Shown here one piece after another: positions 55,428 through 63,288 of a stretch of DNA of 64,000 nucleotides. Every line of letters starts with the position of its first letter. Within the stretch, counting starts at the first letter, position 1. Source of the stretch: Spirosoma oryzicola. Lineage in GTDB: Bacteria > Bacteroidota > Bacteroidia > Cytophagales > Spirosomataceae. The position numbers were made by a program, and so were the translations under genes. Location: contig NZ_CP089538.1 of NCBI RefSeq assembly GCF_021233055.1, positions 4,542,501 to 4,606,500 on the forward strand, read 5' to 3'. Under the pieces are notes generated by a model. That model was not told where the DNA came from and did no database searches. It worked only from the letters and a program-made list of their open reading frames with translations.

Positions 55428-56191
55428 CACATACCCAACTTTCTGATTTACTTAACGAGAAGGCCGATCAGTACAATCGGCCTTCATTTATTGATCGCGA
55501 TCCCATCAGCATTCCGCACCGCTTTTCGCAAAAGCAGGATATTGAAATCATGGGATTCTGGTCAGCCGTATTAGCCTGGGGACAGCGACCGGTAATTCTA
55601 AAAAAGTCAACCGAGTTGGTCACCCTGATGGATGGTGCTCCGTACGACTTTATCCGGAACCACGAGGAAAGCGACCTCAAGCGGTTTCTAGCTTTTAAGC
55701 ACCGCACCTTTAACGCCACCGACGCCCTGTACTTTCTGCATTTTTTCCGTCAGTATTACCAGCAGAACGACTCGCTGGAAGATGCCTTTCTGACTGTAGA
55801 GAACTCCACCGTTGAACCCAATCTGATCGCTTTCCACGACCGCTTTTGTGGGCTTACTGACTTCTTTCCCGAACGGACTCGTAAGCACATTGCCACGCCC
55901 GCCCGCAATTCATCGTGCAAACGACTGCTGATGTTTTTGCGCTGGATGGTTCGCCGGGACGACCGGGGTGTCGATTTTGGGCTTTGGACACGCCTTCGCC
56001 CTGATCAACTGGTTATGCCGATTGATGTTCACGTCAACCGCGTAGCGCGTAAGCTGGGCTTGCTGGTCAGACCGCAAACCGATTGGAAAGCAGCATTAGA
56101 ACTCACCGAAAATCTGCGCCAGTTTGACGGCATGGACCCAGTACGGTACGATTTCGCTTTATTCGGGCTGGGCGTCGAAGGCGAAATGTAA
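55424..56191 (+). CDS. TIGR02757 family protein
   Basis: 255 aa. The sequence shows the family pattern: SFIDRDPISIPHRFSQ, DIEIMGFWSAVLAWGQR, FLHFFRQYY and the HhH-like end with PIDVHVNRVARKLGLL and DPVRYDFALFGLGV. The C-terminal part resembles helix-hairpin-helix DNA glycosylases, but function is unknown. TTG 55424 overlaps the upstream stop (TTGA); no ATG precedes it in a sensible place, so coupled translation from TTG is likely. Confidence 0.85.
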   Translation: MTHTQLSDLLNEKADQYNRPSFIDRDPISIPHRFSQKQDIEIMGFWSAVLAWGQRPVILKKSTELVTLMDGAPYDFIRNHEESDLKRFLAFKHRTFNATDALYFLHFFRQYYQQNDSLEDAFLTVENSTVEPNLIAFHDRFCGLTDFFPERTRKHIATPARNSSCKRLLMFLRWMVRRDDRGVDFGLWTRLRPDQLVMPIDVHVNRVARKLGLLVRPQTDWKAALELTENLRQFDGMDPVRYDFALFGLGVEGEM

Positions 56192-56279
56192 GGCTTCACG
56201 TTATGCATTCATAACCCATTCGTAAAAACGGTAAACTGTCGGTAATAAGCACGAGTCGAACAATTCGTTATTTTGCCGC

Positions 56280-57536
56280 ATGACAACTCCGTGGCGCATT
56301 TTTGGCTTAGTAACGACCTGCTGGCTATTTTCAGTAACGCTTCTTTTGGCGCAGATCCGACCGAAGAAAGCCTTATTTATTATCGTAGATGGGATTCCGG
56401 CGGATGTCATTGAGCGGGAATCGACGCCAAACCTGGACAGCATAGCCAAGGAAGGTGCTTACAAACAGGCTTATGTGGGTGGTATCAAAGGCACGTACTC
56501 GCAAACGCCAACCATTTCGGCAGTCGGGTACAACAGCCTGCTGACGGGTACCTGGGTTAACAAGCACAACGTCTGGGACAATAGCATCAAAGCACCCAAC
56601 TACCACTACCCGACTATTTTTCGGTTGTTTAAAGAGCAGTATCCGACGAAAAAGATCGCTGTTTTTTCCAGTTGGGTCGATAACCGAACAAAGCTTGTGG
56701 GTGAAGGACTCGCTCAGACGGGCAACCTCAAACTTGATTACCACACGGATGGCTATGAACTGGACACGGTACGTTTTCCGCACGATCCGGAACGTGATTT
56801 CATGGCCAAGATCGACCATCAGGTCGTATCGGATGCCGTTGCATCAATTCAAAACCAGGCTCCTGATCTGACCTGGGTATATCTCGAATACACCGACGAC
56901 ATGGGCCATCGTTATGGCGACAGTCCACCCTTTGTCAAAGCCGTACACCAAGTGGATGCCGAGATTGGCCGCATCTGGAACGCTATTCAGCAGCGGCAGA
57001 AAAACAACGGGGAAGACTGGCAGATTTTTATAACGACCGACCACGGCCGGGATGAGCAAACAGGCAAGAATCACGGTGGGCAGTCGCCCCGGCAGCGCGC
57101 TACGTGGCTAGTTACAAACACCAAAAACCTCAATGCATATGCTGAACGGTTTCAGCCAGCCGTTGTCGATATCATGCCCACAATGGCCCGTTTCCTGACC
57201 GTTTCGATTCCCAAGGAACTGAGTCGGGAGATTGATGGCATCCCGCTCACGGGTTCTGTTTCGTTAGCGGAGCCAGTGATCCAGCCTAAACCAAACCAGT
57301 TAGACATAACCTGGAAAGCGCTGGCGCAAACCGGAACGGTCAACGTATGGCTGACAACAACCAATCAATTCGAAACGGGCGGTAAAGACACTTACACGCT
57401 GATGGCAAAGGTCCCGCTCTCGAAGGAACACGTAGTGATCGGGACAAGTAAACTACCTTCGTCATTTTACAAGATCGTGCTGGAAGGTCCGTCCAACACG
57501 GTAAACCGCTGGGTCGTGCTTGGTGAACAGAAGTAG
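56280..57536 (+). CDS. Exported nucleotide pyrophosphatase/phosphodiesterase-like protein
   Basis: A 418-aa alkaline-phosphatase-superfamily enzyme. Signal peptide about 1-25 (ending LLLAQ). The first metal Asp is in ALFIIVDGIPADVI, the likely nucleophilic Thr is in SQTPTISAVGYNSLLTG, and further ligands are in TTDHGRDE and NHGGQS. The pattern is of the NPP type rather than PafA. The C-terminal 90 residues form an extra beta domain. It is followed by a TTTGAGAA inverted repeat. Confidence 0.85.
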   Translation: MTTPWRIFGLVTTCWLFSVTLLLAQIRPKKALFIIVDGIPADVIERESTPNLDSIAKEGAYKQAYVGGIKGTYSQTPTISAVGYNSLLTGTWVNKHNVWDNSIKAPNYHYPTIFRLFKEQYPTKKIAVFSSWVDNRTKLVGEGLAQTGNLKLDYHTDGYELDTVRFPHDPERDFMAKIDHQVVSDAVASIQNQAPDLTWVYLEYTDDMGHRYGDSPPFVKAVHQVDAEIGRIWNAIQQRQKNNGEDWQIFITTDHGRDEQTGKNHGGQSPRQRATWLVTNTKNLNAYAERFQPAVVDIMPTMARFLTVSIPKELSREIDGIPLTGSVSLAEPVIQPKPNQLDITWKALAQTGTVNVWLTTTNQFETGGKDTYTLMAKVPLSKEHVVIGTSKLPSSFYKIVLEGPSNTVNRWVVLGEQK

Positions 57537-57873
57537 TTCTAAAGCGTGTAGTCTATTACTGATCCGTGAACTACGTTATCAAGTTTGGTGCTGTCAATAG
57601 AGTCGTGTGGTCAGGTTTGAGAACCTGACCACACGACTCTATTGACAGAGTTCATAAACTACTGATTGAAAGATGTGAAACTGGTTGACGTTGTTCACAC
57701 TAAGATGCCAATCCATTTTATGGCCGATTGGCGCGCCAATTGGTCAGTTTCTGCCATTTTTTCTGCTGTAGCTGGCTACGGAGAAATTGGGCAGCCATTC
57801 TCCTTTTCGTAAAAGAAATAAACAAAATTATGGTTCGGCAACTTACTTTAGGAAACCATCTTTGCCAGGCTTT
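57537..57873. other. 337-bp intergenic region with repeat and GC-rich palindrome
   Basis: Contains the 27-bp inverted repeat (57591-57648) and, further on, the perfect 14-bp palindrome ATTGGCGCGCCAAT (57727-57740). The remainder is AT-rich and includes upstream in-frame starts for the aldose epimerase frame that lack conserved residues. Near matches to the -7 box, such as CATCTTTG (57857-57864), lie close to the epimerase ATG. Confidence 0.5.
57591..57648. repeat. TTTGAGAA-loop inverted repeat, copy 3
   Basis: Arms 57591-57617 and 57622-57648 are exact 27-bp complements around the loop TGAG. The inner GTCAGGTT/AACCTGAC core is identical to copies 1 and 2; the outer 18 bases are different yet fully paired. 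It lies 55 bp after the phosphodiesterase stop. Confidence 0.9.
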
Positions 57874-58905
57874 ATGTCTTTTACGATTACGACTCAGCCT
57901 TTTGGTCCATTACCTTCCGACCGGAAGCCGCTGACAGAATATATCCTCCAGTACCCTGGAACGGGCGAGTTTATCTCGGTTATTCCCGAATTCGGGGGTG
58001 TTCTCCGTCGCTTGGTCCTCCGTCGTGGCGATCATTTGTACGCTTTGCTGAAATCGCCGGAATCTCCGCAGGCATTGATAGCCGATGAATCATACGCAGG
58101 CTCCTTACTTTTTCCTTTTCCAAGCCGCATCCGACACGGGATCTATGCGTTTGAAGGCGAAAAGTATGCGCTGAGAATGAACGAGGCCAGTCGCGATAAC
58201 GCCATTCATGGTTTTGTGCACGGGCAGACGTTCACCGTAGTCAATCAGGAAACGACGCCTAATCATGCAAGCTTAACGCTTCAATACGATTATGCAGGTG
58301 ATACCGTTGGTTATCCGTTTCCATTTGCGCTTACGGTCACGTACGAACTAACTCGTGCTGATTGGTTAACCCTTGGCAGCAATCCTTCTGATGACCGTCT
58401 GTGTGCGCTGCGCATCAGCTATTCGGTACTCAACACGGGTACAAGCCGCTGTCCAGTAGCCTTTGGCTGGCATCCTTATTTTACGTTTTCGGGAGAATCC
58501 ATTGACGAATTAACGATCAGTCTGCCCAATCGGCAGGCGATTACGCTCGATGACGCCATGATGCCCAGTGGTCGTCAACCCGCCGAAACGGCTGAAACGA
58601 TGTCCTTGAAAGAACGGCAGTTCGATGTTCCATTTCTTATCGAACCTACCGGTCAAACGTCTGATGGGATAAGCTATGCGGAAACGGTACTGGAGTCACC
58701 GAAAGCAGGGGTCAAGCTCGTAGTTGGCCAGGAGACAGGCGAAGGAAAGCTTAACTATCTGGTGTGTTTTACTCCGCCCCGGCGCGATAGCATCGCCATA
58801 GAACCGTTAACCGCCAACGTCGATTCGCTCAATAACGGAGAAGGATTGACGGTTCTCAATCCAGGCGAAGCGACTAGCGGATCGATGTGGGTGCGGTTGC
58901 AATAG
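57874..58905 (+). CDS. Aldose 1-epimerase family protein
   Basis: 343 aa. Galactose-mutarotase fold: NAIHGFVHGQTF carries the catalytic His region, FGWHPYFTF the second His, and the end ACxTP-like YLVCFTPPRRDSIAIEPLTANVDSLN the substrate loop with Glu. It interconverts alpha and beta anomers of hexoses before phosphorylation, which suits galK at 46 kb. ATG 57874 starts at the conserved part; earlier in-frame starts add 29 low-complexity residues. Confidence 0.85.
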   Translation: MSFTITTQPFGPLPSDRKPLTEYILQYPGTGEFISVIPEFGGVLRRLVLRRGDHLYALLKSPESPQALIADESYAGSLLFPFPSRIRHGIYAFEGEKYALRMNEASRDNAIHGFVHGQTFTVVNQETTPNHASLTLQYDYAGDTVGYPFPFALTVTYELTRADWLTLGSNPSDDRLCALRISYSVLNTGTSRCPVAFGWHPYFTFSGESIDELTISLPNRQAITLDDAMMPSGRQPAETAETMSLKERQFDVPFLIEPTGQTSDGISYAETVLESPKAGVKLVVGQETGEGKLNYLVCFTPPRRDSIAIEPLTANVDSLNNGEGLTVLNPGEATSGSMWVRLQ

Positions 58906-58914
58906 CGGCTTCGA

Positions 58915-58969
58915 AACAGGGTGTTAGCCAGGCATAAAGATCAATCTATAGCCTAGCTAACACCCTGTT
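58915..58969. terminator. 19-bp bidirectional hairpin
   Basis: AACAGGGTGTTAGCCAGGC (58915-58933) pairs with 58951-58969 with one mismatch, loop 17 nt. It lies between the convergent epimerase and DUF1080 genes. Confidence 0.75.
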
Positions 58970-59698
58970 CTATAAAGACCTGATTTTTATATTTCGAAAC
59001 CAGACGGTACTCCCCCAATCCTGTAGACCGATACGGCCCGAGAAGTTTCCCTTACTGATTGGGGCAGCATTAAGCTTACTCGCGGCTACTCGTTGCTTCC
59101 ACTCAGCGCTGGTCAAATCGTGCTCCTGAATGCTGAAGCCGTTGAGAGAGACCGTCAATTTGTTATTTTTCAGGACGAAGTGGATTTGATTCCACTGGCC
59201 AACCGGATTCACTTCTCGCAAGCGGGCGTTGGCTACGCTGAAAAAGTCGCCCGCCCGGTGCGTATTTTCCTTCGCTCCTTCGTAGATAGCGTCATCGAGT
59301 ACCTGAAGCTCTAACCCGGTATCAAAAATGTTTTTGTACTGGGGCGCTTCCTGCACGAAGAAAAAGATCCCGCTGTTGGTAAACCGCTCTACTTTCCATT
59401 CCGCTTTAAACTCAAAATTACCGGTAAACGCTGCGTCGGTCACCAGATCTCCCCCGTCGGGCGCTTTGTTGCCGACACGATTTGGCACATTGAGTTTCAA
59501 GGCACCCTGATCAATTTGCCAGGACGTTCCCACGGGTTTGCCGCCGTAGGTATGCCAGCCAGCGGTATTTCGGCCATTGAAAAGAAGTTTCCAGCCTTCT
59601 TTTTTCTCTTGAGGAGATAACGCATTAGGCGACTGAGCGCGCGTCTCGGCAATGAGAAGGCACAAAAGGAAAACGAGAACATAACGTTTGCGAACCAT
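58970..59698 (-). CDS. Exported DUF1080 (3-keto-disaccharide hydrolase) protein
   Basis: 242 aa, single-domain. Signal peptide about 1-21 (ending ETRAQ). Core strings: GWKLLFNGRNTAGWHTYGG, TNSGIFFFVQEAP, ELQVLDD and GRIGLQDWGSTVWFRNIKI, all typical of DUF1080. It is related to the larger DUF1080 protein at 1370 but without the PA14-like part. It likely acts on glycosides in the periplasm. Confidence 0.88.
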   Translation of the reverse strand: MVRKRYVLVFLLCLLIAETRAQSPNALSPQEKKEGWKLLFNGRNTAGWHTYGGKPVGTSWQIDQGALKLNVPNRVGNKAPDGGDLVTDAAFTGNFEFKAEWKVERFTNSGIFFFVQEAPQYKNIFDTGLELQVLDDAIYEGAKENTHRAGDFFSVANARLREVNPVGQWNQIHFVLKNNKLTVSLNGFSIQEHDLTSAEWKQRVAASKLNAAPISKGNFSGRIGLQDWGSTVWFRNIKIRSL

Positions 59699-59776
59699 AC
59701 GAAAGAGGTATTGCCTACATTCCGAAAGCGGAAAACAGACAATACCTCCTTATGAATCGTGATCTAAAAAACGAAC

Positions 59777-60337
59777 CTACCAGCTAATCGCCTTTAAACG
59801 AACACCTTGTGGCGCTTCGGCGTCCGATAGTTTGATACCCGCTTTTCCGCTTTCCACCTGGTAATTCATCGTTTCCTGTTTCAGCTCGCTTTGCTTAGCA
59901 TCGCGTTTGATGTTGCTTTTGGGTGCGCAGGAATAATAGCCCCGGTAATTTCCGCCGGTCGGTGTAATGACAAACGAATGGTTAGACTCATTGACGGTTA
60001 TCCGTCCTTTGAAATACGAATACGCTTCCGTCCGGCAGTTGTAGCTCATTACCGAGTTGATCACATATTGTTCGTAGGTACCGTCAGCGTGAAAGTCGAA
60101 GACCAGAGCCTGTTCGTAAGCATTGCCCGCGTATACCCCATTGTAGTCCCAAAAGTTCGTTGGCGAGAAAGTTCCGTACGACCATTTACCTACCAACTCA
60201 GACGGAATTCGGCTTCCTCCTCCAGTCGATGGGGCGCTCGGACCGTCGGTTGATGGGTCGATGACGGGCTCATTACCTTGTTTGCAGGCTACCGATAACG
60301 TTACCAGCGCAAAAAGCGCTATTAAATGCATTTTCAT
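59777..60337 (-). CDS. Lipoprotein of unknown function
   Basis: 186 aa from ATG 60337, which puts a lipobox (LSVAC) at about residues 13-17. An earlier in-frame start would precede the signal. A Pro/Ser/Gly linker is followed by a small beta domain (VGKWSYGTFSPTNFWD, DFHADGTYEQYV), lipocalin-like in style. Not recognised. It lies 78 bp upstream of the DUF1080 gene in the same direction. Confidence 0.7.
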   Translation of the reverse strand: MKMHLIALFALVTLSVACKQGNEPVIDPSTDGPSAPSTGGGSRIPSELVGKWSYGTFSPTNFWDYNGVYAGNAYEQALVFDFHADGTYEQYVINSVMSYNCRTEAYSYFKGRITVNESNHSFVITPTGGNYRGYYSCAPKSNIKRDAKQSELKQETMNYQVESGKAGIKLSDAEAPQGVRLKAISW

Positions 60338-60529
60338 TAGTAGTCGTTTAGTTGTTTCGTTTTGATTCATTTTCTGAATTGTTCACAAAACAAGCAATAC
60401 GGCTGCCTGTACACTACGCCAGCGTTCACCAAGGTACTAATCCGACGACTGAACTGCCTAAAACAAGGGTTGAACTGTCAGGCTAACCATCTGGCCTGAC
60501 GACTTACTGATTACTACGGCTGCGCGCCT

Positions 60530-62053
60530 TTACAATTCAAACGTAATACCCTGTGCAAGCGGTAGGGCGGTGCCATAGTTGACGGTATTCGTTTGCCGAC
60601 GCATGTACGCTTTCCAGGCATCGGAACCAGACTCACGACCCCCACCCGTTTCTTTTTCACCGCCAAAGGCTCCACCGATCTCCGCGCCCGATGTACCAAT
60701 GTTGACATTAGCAATGCCACAGTCGGAGCCGACAGCCGACAGGAAGCGTTCTGCCTCACGCATGTTCAACGTAAAAATAGCCGACGACAAACCTTGGGGA
60801 ACCGCATTTTGCTGTCTGATCGCATCATCCAGCGTACTGTATCGAAGCAGGTACAGGATGGGGGCAAATGTCTCCCGTTGTACGACAGACCACTGATTTT
60901 CGGCTTCGGCAATACAGGGCCGAACGTAGCAACCCGACTCAAAACCAAGCCCTTCCAAAAGCCCCGGCTCTACGATAAATCGCCCACCCGACTCACGAAT
61001 CTCATTTACGGCTAGTTGATAACTTTTAACCGCCTGCTGGTCAATGAGCGGCCCGACATGGAACGACTCATCCAACGGACTACCGATCCGCAGCTGCGCG
61101 TAAGCACTTTTAAGCCGATTTTTTACGTCGTCGTATACACTATCCTGCACAATCAGTCGGCGGGTAGTTGTGCAACGCTGCCCTGCTGTACCAACGGCCC
61201 CAAAAACAACCGCGGGGATAGCCAGATCAAGATCGGCGTGTTCCGAAATAATAATGGCGTTGTTACCACCCAATTCAAGCAGGCTACGGCCCAATCGACC
61301 CGCTACGGCTTCGGCGACTGCTTTGCCCATGCGTGTACTACCCGTAGCCGATACCAGCGCGATACGCGGATCACGCGCCAGCCACTCACCCGCGTCGCGT
61401 CCACCCGTAATAAGGCAGGATACGCCTTCGGGCACATCGTTGTTGCGCAGTACTTCACCAATGATCTGCTGACAGGCTAAAGCCGTCAAGGGTGTTTTCT
61501 CGGACGGTTTCCAGATGCACACATCGCCACAAACCCAGGCCAGCATGGCATTCCACGACCAGACGGCTACGGGAAAGTTAAAGGCGGAAATGATGCCGAC
61601 GACACCCAACGGATGCCACTGTTCAAACATCCGGTGCGCTGGTCGTTCCGAATGCATCGATAGTCCATACAACTGGCGGGACTGTCCCACGGCAAAATCG
61701 CAGATATCAATAATTTCCTGCACTTCGCCTAGCCCTTCCTGAAGAGACTTTCCCATTTCATAGCTGACAAGCGTACCTAGCTCACGCTTGTAGCGACGAA
61801 ACTGCTCGCCCATCTGCCGAACAATTTCGCCCCGACGCGGGGCCGGTACCAACTGCCATTCCTGGAAAGCGGCCTGCGCCGTTTCGACAACTCGGTCGTA
61901 ATCGGCACGGGTGGATGGGTGAACGCGGGCAATAAGCTGCCCATCGGCAGGAGAATAAGATTCAATTGTTTTCTCGGTAGACTGCCAGAACTGCTGCCCA
62001 GTGCTTGTTCCGGGCTTTACGGGTTGCGTTGGTAAGGGAAGAATCGACTGCAT
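60530..62053 (-). CDS. ALDH7-family aldehyde dehydrogenase
   Basis: 507 aa. Catalytic Cys in GTAGQRCTTTRRLI, Glu in LLELGGNNAIII, NAD-binding GSTRMGKAV, and a conserved end TSGAEIGGAFGGEKETGGGR (in part). The GQRCTTTRR string marks the ALDH7/AmaB group, which oxidises alpha-aminoadipate semialdehyde in lysine breakdown. Its promoter (TAGATTTG) is exact. It is the first gene of its strand run; the lipoprotein gene starts 193 bp downstream. Confidence 0.92.
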   Translation of the reverse strand: MQSILPLPTQPVKPGTSTGQQFWQSTEKTIESYSPADGQLIARVHPSTRADYDRVVETAQAAFQEWQLVPAPRRGEIVRQMGEQFRRYKRELGTLVSYEMGKSLQEGLGEVQEIIDICDFAVGQSRQLYGLSMHSERPAHRMFEQWHPLGVVGIISAFNFPVAVWSWNAMLAWVCGDVCIWKPSEKTPLTALACQQIIGEVLRNNDVPEGVSCLITGGRDAGEWLARDPRIALVSATGSTRMGKAVAEAVAGRLGRSLLELGGNNAIIISEHADLDLAIPAVVFGAVGTAGQRCTTTRRLIVQDSVYDDVKNRLKSAYAQLRIGSPLDESFHVGPLIDQQAVKSYQLAVNEIRESGGRFIVEPGLLEGLGFESGCYVRPCIAEAENQWSVVQRETFAPILYLLRYSTLDDAIRQQNAVPQGLSSAIFTLNMREAERFLSAVGSDCGIANVNIGTSGAEIGGAFGGEKETGGGRESGSDAWKAYMRRQTNTVNYGTALPLAQGITFEL

Positions 62054-62084
62054 AACGATCAGTATTCAATAAGTTACACGGCGG

Positions 62085-62111
62085 CAAATCTATCCGCCTT
62101 TGGCTAAACAA
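62085..62111 (-). promoter_or_regulatory. Promoter of the ALDH7 gene
   Basis: Reading leftward: TTG (62111-62109), 16 nt, TAGATTTG (62092-62085), an exact -7 box about 32 bp before the ATG. The -33 side GTTGTTTAGCCAAA resembles that of the IscA-like gene. Confidence 0.6.
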
Positions 62112-62190
62112 CGGATACAGGGTAGTAAACTTTTTACGCTCAAATAGGTTGAGAACATAACATTTACTGTCTCAACGACTACGCAACGTT

Positions 62191-63222
62191 ATGAAAATGA
62201 ACAAAACTCTTAGCTTGCTGACGCTCGGTGCAGTGTTGGCAACAGAAGCCGTCTGGGCTCAATCGACGCCCACCGGAACCGCAACCTCAACCACCTATCC
62301 GCAAGGAGCCATAGCTACTGATTCGACGCAGGGCAAAATGTCCAAAAGTCAAAAGCGAGCAATGAAACGCAACCGAAAAGAGATGGAACAAAACTCACGG
62401 GGCAACTCTGCTTCAACGACCAATCCACAGGACGGGCAGTATCGGCAAAGTTCAAGCAGCGAAGGAACTGCGGTCAACAACAGCAATACAACCAACTACA
62501 ACAGCAACAACGTTACCAACGCCCCTACCGGTGCAGGTAGTAATCCGTCAACGATGAATACGCCAACGCCCGCCGATCAGGTAAGCAACGGACAGAACAA
62601 CTCAGCCGCTCGTAGCTCCGCAAGCAGCGACGGAGCAGGTTATTCGCCCGCTAACGTAAGCACAACGACGGGTGCCACCACCGGAGCTGCCGTATCGGGT
62701 GCTTCAACTGGCAAAGAACCAGCCGTAAAAGCTGGTAGCACAGACCGGAGTGCCAGCGTCGGTGATTTTATTTCGTCGTCGCCAAACTTTACGACACTGC
62801 AAAACGCGCTTCAATCCTCCGATCTGTTTGAGACGCTGAAAGGCAGTGGTCCATACACGGTTTTTGCTCCTTCGAATAAAGCATTCAAGAAATTACCAGT
62901 CAGTGCACAAAGTGGCCTGCTGGAAGGCAAAAACCGCGATGGCTTGAAAAAACTGCTTTCATACCACGTTGTGCGCGGTGAAGTCGATGCAGCCGAACTG
63001 GGCCGTCGAATCAAAGCAGGTAATGGCAAAGCTGAACTGCAAACGCTAGCGGGCAGTACCCTTCTGGCGAAACAAGGCTCGAACGGCAGCATTGAGCTAA
63101 CCGATGATCAGGGTCATTCGGCTGTAATCGATGCCGCCGATACGTATAAATCAGCCAACGGTGTGGTTCATAGCATTGACGTTGTGCTTACGCCCAAGGG
63201 AGGTGACAGCCTGTTACGATAG
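62191..63222 (+). CDS. Secreted fasciclin-domain protein
   Basis: 343 aa. Signal peptide about 1-23 (ending AVWAQ). Residues about 25-185 are Ser/Thr/Asn/Gly-rich and probably disordered, with a basic patch KSQKRAMKRNRKEM. A single FAS1 domain fills about 190-340 (TVFAPSNKAFKKLP, LLSYHVVRGE, GVVHSIDVVLTPK). FAS1 proteins mediate adhesion at the cell surface. Upstream, GTTGAGA and TCTCAAC (about 62148-62175) form a 7-bp inverted repeat. Confidence 0.9.
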   Translation: MKMNKTLSLLTLGAVLATEAVWAQSTPTGTATSTTYPQGAIATDSTQGKMSKSQKRAMKRNRKEMEQNSRGNSASTTNPQDGQYRQSSSSEGTAVNNSNTTNYNSNNVTNAPTGAGSNPSTMNTPTPADQVSNGQNNSAARSSASSDGAGYSPANVSTTTGATTGAAVSGASTGKEPAVKAGSTDRSASVGDFISSSPNFTTLQNALQSSDLFETLKGSGPYTVFAPSNKAFKKLPVSAQSGLLEGKNRDGLKKLLSYHVVRGEVDAAELGRRIKAGNGKAELQTLAGSTLLAKQGSNGSIELTDDQGHSAVIDAADTYKSANGVVHSIDVVLTPKGGDSLLR

Positions 63223-63241
63223 GCTTTCAGTAAGAAAATAG

Positions 63242-63282
63242 AAACGCCCGGTGCTCGTCAATCCAACGAGCACCGGGCGTTT
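63242..63282. terminator. 17-bp bidirectional terminator
   Basis: AAACGCCCGGTGCTCGT (63242-63258) and its exact complement (63266-63282) with a 7-nt loop, between the fasciclin and GntP genes. Confidence 0.88.
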
Positions 63283-63288
63283 TGGCGT

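Noticed and set aside
57727..57740. Sigma-54 promoter at the GC-rich palindrome
   Set aside because: The GG and GC elements do not have the required spacing.
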